NCBI RefSeq assembly: GCF_020148005.1
Contig: NZ_JAGXFD010000001.1
Coordinates: 1,207,337-1,271,336 of the forward strand
Reading direction: 5' to 3'
DNA from: Modicisalibacter tunisiensis
GTDB taxonomy: Bacteria > Pseudomonadota > Gammaproteobacteria > Pseudomonadales > Halomonadaceae
Length of the DNA: 64,000 nucleotides
The stretch's first letter is position 1. Each line of letters starts with the position of its first letter. The notes under the pieces are model-generated. The model saw nothing but the letters and a program-made list of their open reading frames with translations, was not told where the DNA came from and made no database searches. Both the position numbers and the translations under genes were made by a program. Below are positions 61,683-64,000 of the stretch, one piece after another.

Positions 61683-62438
61683 TCAGCGCTGCATGCCGTC
61701 TTCCGGCAGCAGCTCCGGATTGAGCCCGGCCTCGTAGGGAAAGGTCGTGAAATCGGCGATGCGCGCCAGGGCCTCGACATCCAGCAGGTGAATGCGCCGC
61801 CGCGAGCGCTCCAGCAGGCCGCGCCGCGACAGCTCGATCAGCGTGCGGCTGACGTGCACGGAACTCATGCCCAGCAGCATGCCGATCTGCCGCTGCAGCA
61901 GAGGCAGGTAGAACTGGTCGCCCGAGGCGGCGTCCACACGCTGCAGCCGGTGCTGCACTTCCAGCATGAGATGGGCGATGCGCGAGACGGCATCGTGGCT
62001 CAGCACGTTGATCAGCCGCTGGGTGATCAATCGCTCCTGCCGGGCGGCGGAGGCCTGCAGGGCCCAGTCGAGGCGACGAGAGCAGCGCATCAGTTCGGAG
62101 ACGCGCTCCACGGGATAGGCGCTCACCTGGCCGGTGGTGAGCATTACCGCCGTGCTGGTGTGGTCGTGATAGGTCAGGTCGCGCAGCCCCATGATGTCGC
62201 CGGGCACGAACAGGTCGAGTATCTGCTGCGAGCCGTTGGCGGAACGGTGGTAACTGCAGGCCCAGCCGCGACACAGCGTGTAGAGGTGATCGGACGGCCT
62301 CTGCGTCTGCCAGAGTTCCGAGCCCCGGGGCACGCGCCGGGGGTGGGCATCGAGTTCGGCGAGCAGGCTGGCGTCGCCGCCCGACAGCGTGACGTGCCGG
62401 TCGATGTTCCTGGCCAGGTGGCTTTCCTGCGACAGCAT
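61683..62438 (-). CDS. Crp/Fnr family transcriptional regulator 1
   Basis: 251 aa. N-terminal cyclic-nucleotide-binding-like domain (about 20-140, GSQQILDLFVPGDIMGLRDL) and C-terminal winged helix (about 150-225) with recognition helix LLGMSSVHVSRTLIELSRRG. The FNR cysteine cluster is absent, so it is not an oxygen-sensing Fe-S FNR; the ligand is unknown. AAGGAG lies 7 nt before the ATG. It is a paralogue of the next gene and separated from it by 178 bp, so each probably has its own promoter. Confidence 0.85.
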   Translation of the reverse strand: MLSQESHLARNIDRHVTLSGGDASLLAELDAHPRRVPRGSELWQTQRPSDHLYTLCRGWACSYHRSANGSQQILDLFVPGDIMGLRDLTYHDHTSTAVMLTTGQVSAYPVERVSELMRCSRRLDWALQASAARQERLITQRLINVLSHDAVSRIAHLMLEVQHRLQRVDAASGDQFYLPLLQRQIGMLLGMSSVHVSRTLIELSRRGLLERSRRRIHLLDVEALARIADFTTFPYEAGLNPELLPEDGMQR

Positions 62439-62616
62439 GGCACCACTCCTTGTGCACCTTCTGTCTGTTTGTCACCAGCTCGCCGGCTCGAGGCGCAAGC
62501 GGCCGGCGGTGATCGCTGGCACGAGGCGTGATCCAACCTGTCATCTTGGCAACAATTCGAGGCCAGTAGCAAGAAGCAAAATGTTACGGGAGCCGGCGGG
62601 GCTGTCGTGGCCGGGG

Positions 62617-63363
62617 TTACTCGAACAGGTGCGCCAGGCAGGGATTGATGTGATCGCTGAACTTCTCGGGGCGAAAGTCGGAGATCTGCGAGAGGGTTTC
62701 CAGGTCGTTGATCTGGAAGCTCCGGCGTCGGCGGGTAATCAGTCCGCGCTCCGCCAGGTCGCTCATGGTGCGGCTGACGTGGACTTCGCTCATGCCCAGC
62801 AGCATGGCCAGCTGGCGCTGGGTGAGGGGCAGCGTGAAGCTGTTGCCGGTGGTTTCCTCGATCCGCTTGAGCCGGTAGTAGACCTCCAGGGCGAAGTGGC
62901 CCAGACGCGAGCAGGCGTCGTTGCTCAGGACGTTCACCAGGCGTTCGGTGATCACGCTCTGCTGTCGTGCCGCCGAGGCATGCAGCCCCAGCGCCAGGCG
63001 CGGCGACCGGGTGAAGAGATCCTCGAGGCGGACCGTCGGGAACGGGCAGATGACGCCATCGGTGAGCATGACGGCGGTGGTGTAGTGGCTTCTCGAGGTT
63101 GCATCGCGAATCCCCATCACGTCGCCCGGGAGGAAGATGTCGAGCACCTGCTGGGCGCCGTTCTCGGAGCAGTGAAAGGCATAGGCCCAGCCGCTGCGCA
63201 GGGTGTAGAGCTGGGTGGGCGTTTCGTGCGCCTCCCACAGCACCTTGCCCTTGTCGACCTTCCGTGGATCCTTCTCCAGCGACTTGAGAAGGGCGATGTC
63301 GGAGGCCTGAAGGTTCACGTGGTGGGCGAGGTTCCTGGTGACGCAACTCACTGGCTGCTGCAT
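62617..63363 (-). CDS. Crp/Fnr family transcriptional regulator 2
   Basis: 248 aa from ATG 63363 (AAGGA 7 nt upstream; GTG 63369 is an alternative). Same architecture as its neighbour: sensor domain with GAQQVLDIFLPGDVMGIRD, then helix-turn-helix LLGMSEVHVSRTMSDLAERG. No FNR cysteine cluster. Similar through much of the length to the adjacent regulator, so the pair looks like a tandem duplication that has diverged. It diverges from the amidase gene, a possible target. Confidence 0.85.
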   Translation of the reverse strand: MQQPVSCVTRNLAHHVNLQASDIALLKSLEKDPRKVDKGKVLWEAHETPTQLYTLRSGWAYAFHCSENGAQQVLDIFLPGDVMGIRDATSRSHYTTAVMLTDGVICPFPTVRLEDLFTRSPRLALGLHASAARQQSVITERLVNVLSNDACSRLGHFALEVYYRLKRIEETTGNSFTLPLTQRQLAMLLGMSEVHVSRTMSDLAERGLITRRRRSFQINDLETLSQISDFRPEKFSDHINPCLAHLFE

Positions 63364-63567
63364 GTCCACATCCTTGTGTTACTGCGCGTGTCGGTGGCGT
63401 GCCCGGCCGGGCCTGACCCGGCGAGCGCCGACATAAATGTACAAGAAGTTCTTCGGGGACGGGAGTCCGGCGGCCGGAATGTGCTTGGGGCGGTTGGCCT
63501 GCTCGTCGATAGTCCGCTACGGTTATCAGAGACAAAGGAGTGAACGCACGGATTCAGGGAGGATGAT

Positions 63568-64000
63568 GTGAGCGATACTGACCTGGGAACCATGGATGCC
63601 GGTTCGCTGGTACGGCTGTTCGAATCCGGCGAGGCCTCGCCGCTGGAAGCGACACGGGCAGCGCTCGAGCGCATCGAACGCTTCAACGACGCGGTCAATG
63701 CCTATGTCCATGTGGATCGGGAGGGCGCCGAGAAGGCGGCCCGCGCCTCGGCCCGGCGCTGGGGCCAGGGCAAGCCGCTGAGCCCGATCGACGGGGTACC
63801 GGCCTCGCTGAAGGATCTTACCAATGTCGCCGGCATGCCGGCCCGGGAGGGGTCGCTGACCACCCCGGACACCCTCTGCGAGATGGACGCTCCTCCGGCG
63901 GCACGGCTGCGCGAGGCCGGGGCCGTGCTGCTGGGCAAGACCAATACCCCCGAGTTCGGCTGGAAGGCGGTCACCGACAACCGGGTCTACGGGACCACCT
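63568..64000 (+). CDS. Amidase-signature family protein (5' part, cut by window end)
   Basis: The first 144 codons are visible, with GTG start 5 nt after GGGAGG. Residues MSDTDLGTMDAGSLVRLFES and the stretch GVPASLKDLTNVAGMP match the N-terminal amidase-signature core, with the catalytic-triad lysine at Lys82. The Ser-Ser-Lys partners lie beyond the window. It could be a GatA-like or a catabolic amidase; the context (divergent Crp/Fnr gene, no gatB/gatC upstream) favours a catabolic amidase, weakly. Confidence 0.85.
   Translation, partial: MSDTDLGTMDAGSLVRLFESGEASPLEATRAALERIERFNDAVNAYVHVDREGAEKAARASARRWGQGKPLSPIDGVPASLKDLTNVAGMPAREGSLTTPDTLCEMDAPPAARLREAGAVLLGKTNTPEFGWKAVTDNRVYGTT

Overview
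The window is a high-GC gammaproteobacterial chromosome segment. Gene order (rrn, birA-coaX, tRNAs, secE-nusG, L11/rpoBC, str, S10/spc/alpha operons, then uvrA, a YajR-type MFS gene, ssb) and protein sequences resemble Pseudomonas relatives. They fit a halophilic member of the Halomonadaceae (Halomonas-like) best. That placement is inferred from sequence familiarity and layout, not from a search.

Layout: 1-1462 holds the 3' part of a 23S rRNA, the 5S rRNA and the rrn terminator. 1594-3416 is birA-coaX. 3483-4478 has tRNA-Tyr, tRNA-Gly and tRNA-Thr, then tRNA-Trp-secE; the tufB gene usual at this spot is absent. 4487-16066 holds nusG, rplKAJL and rpoBC. 16206-34400 is a compact run of the str, S10, spc and alpha operons, ending at a strong terminator. 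34527-39632 holds uvrA, divergent from yajR-ssb. 39872-41995 encodes a degenerate phytochrome-like diguanylate cyclase.

42034-46824 is a nitrosative/redox block: norR diverges from hmp, with three NorR-type palindromes and a near-perfect sigma54 promoter between them, followed by an old yellow enzyme and an NlpE-like lipoprotein. 46916-50662 holds radA and a selD-mnmH pair for 2-selenouridine in tRNA. 50705-53247 holds a glutamine-amidotransferase-like protein lacking its nucleophile, an alkyltransferase-like protein, a YjaG homologue and a CHAD protein. 53283-56663 (minus strand) is hisB-hisH-hisA-hisF, with a PagP-like outer-membrane barrel gene at its tail. 56853-61051 holds a PanZ-like acetyltransferase, AsmA, MutY and YggX.

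61137-61386 is a tRNA-Phe/Gln/Thr cluster, followed by a decayed tyrosine-integrase fragment that marks an old integration site. Two Crp/Fnr paralogues in tandem come next, and the start of an amidase-signature gene runs off the window end.

Most of the window is core translation and transcription machinery. The least ordinary items are the chromophore-less phytochrome-like cyclase, the nucleophile-less amidotransferase, the NorR control region, the PagP-like gene attached to the his operon and the integrase scar. I found no CRISPR array, no intact mobile element and no clear new multi-gene defence system.
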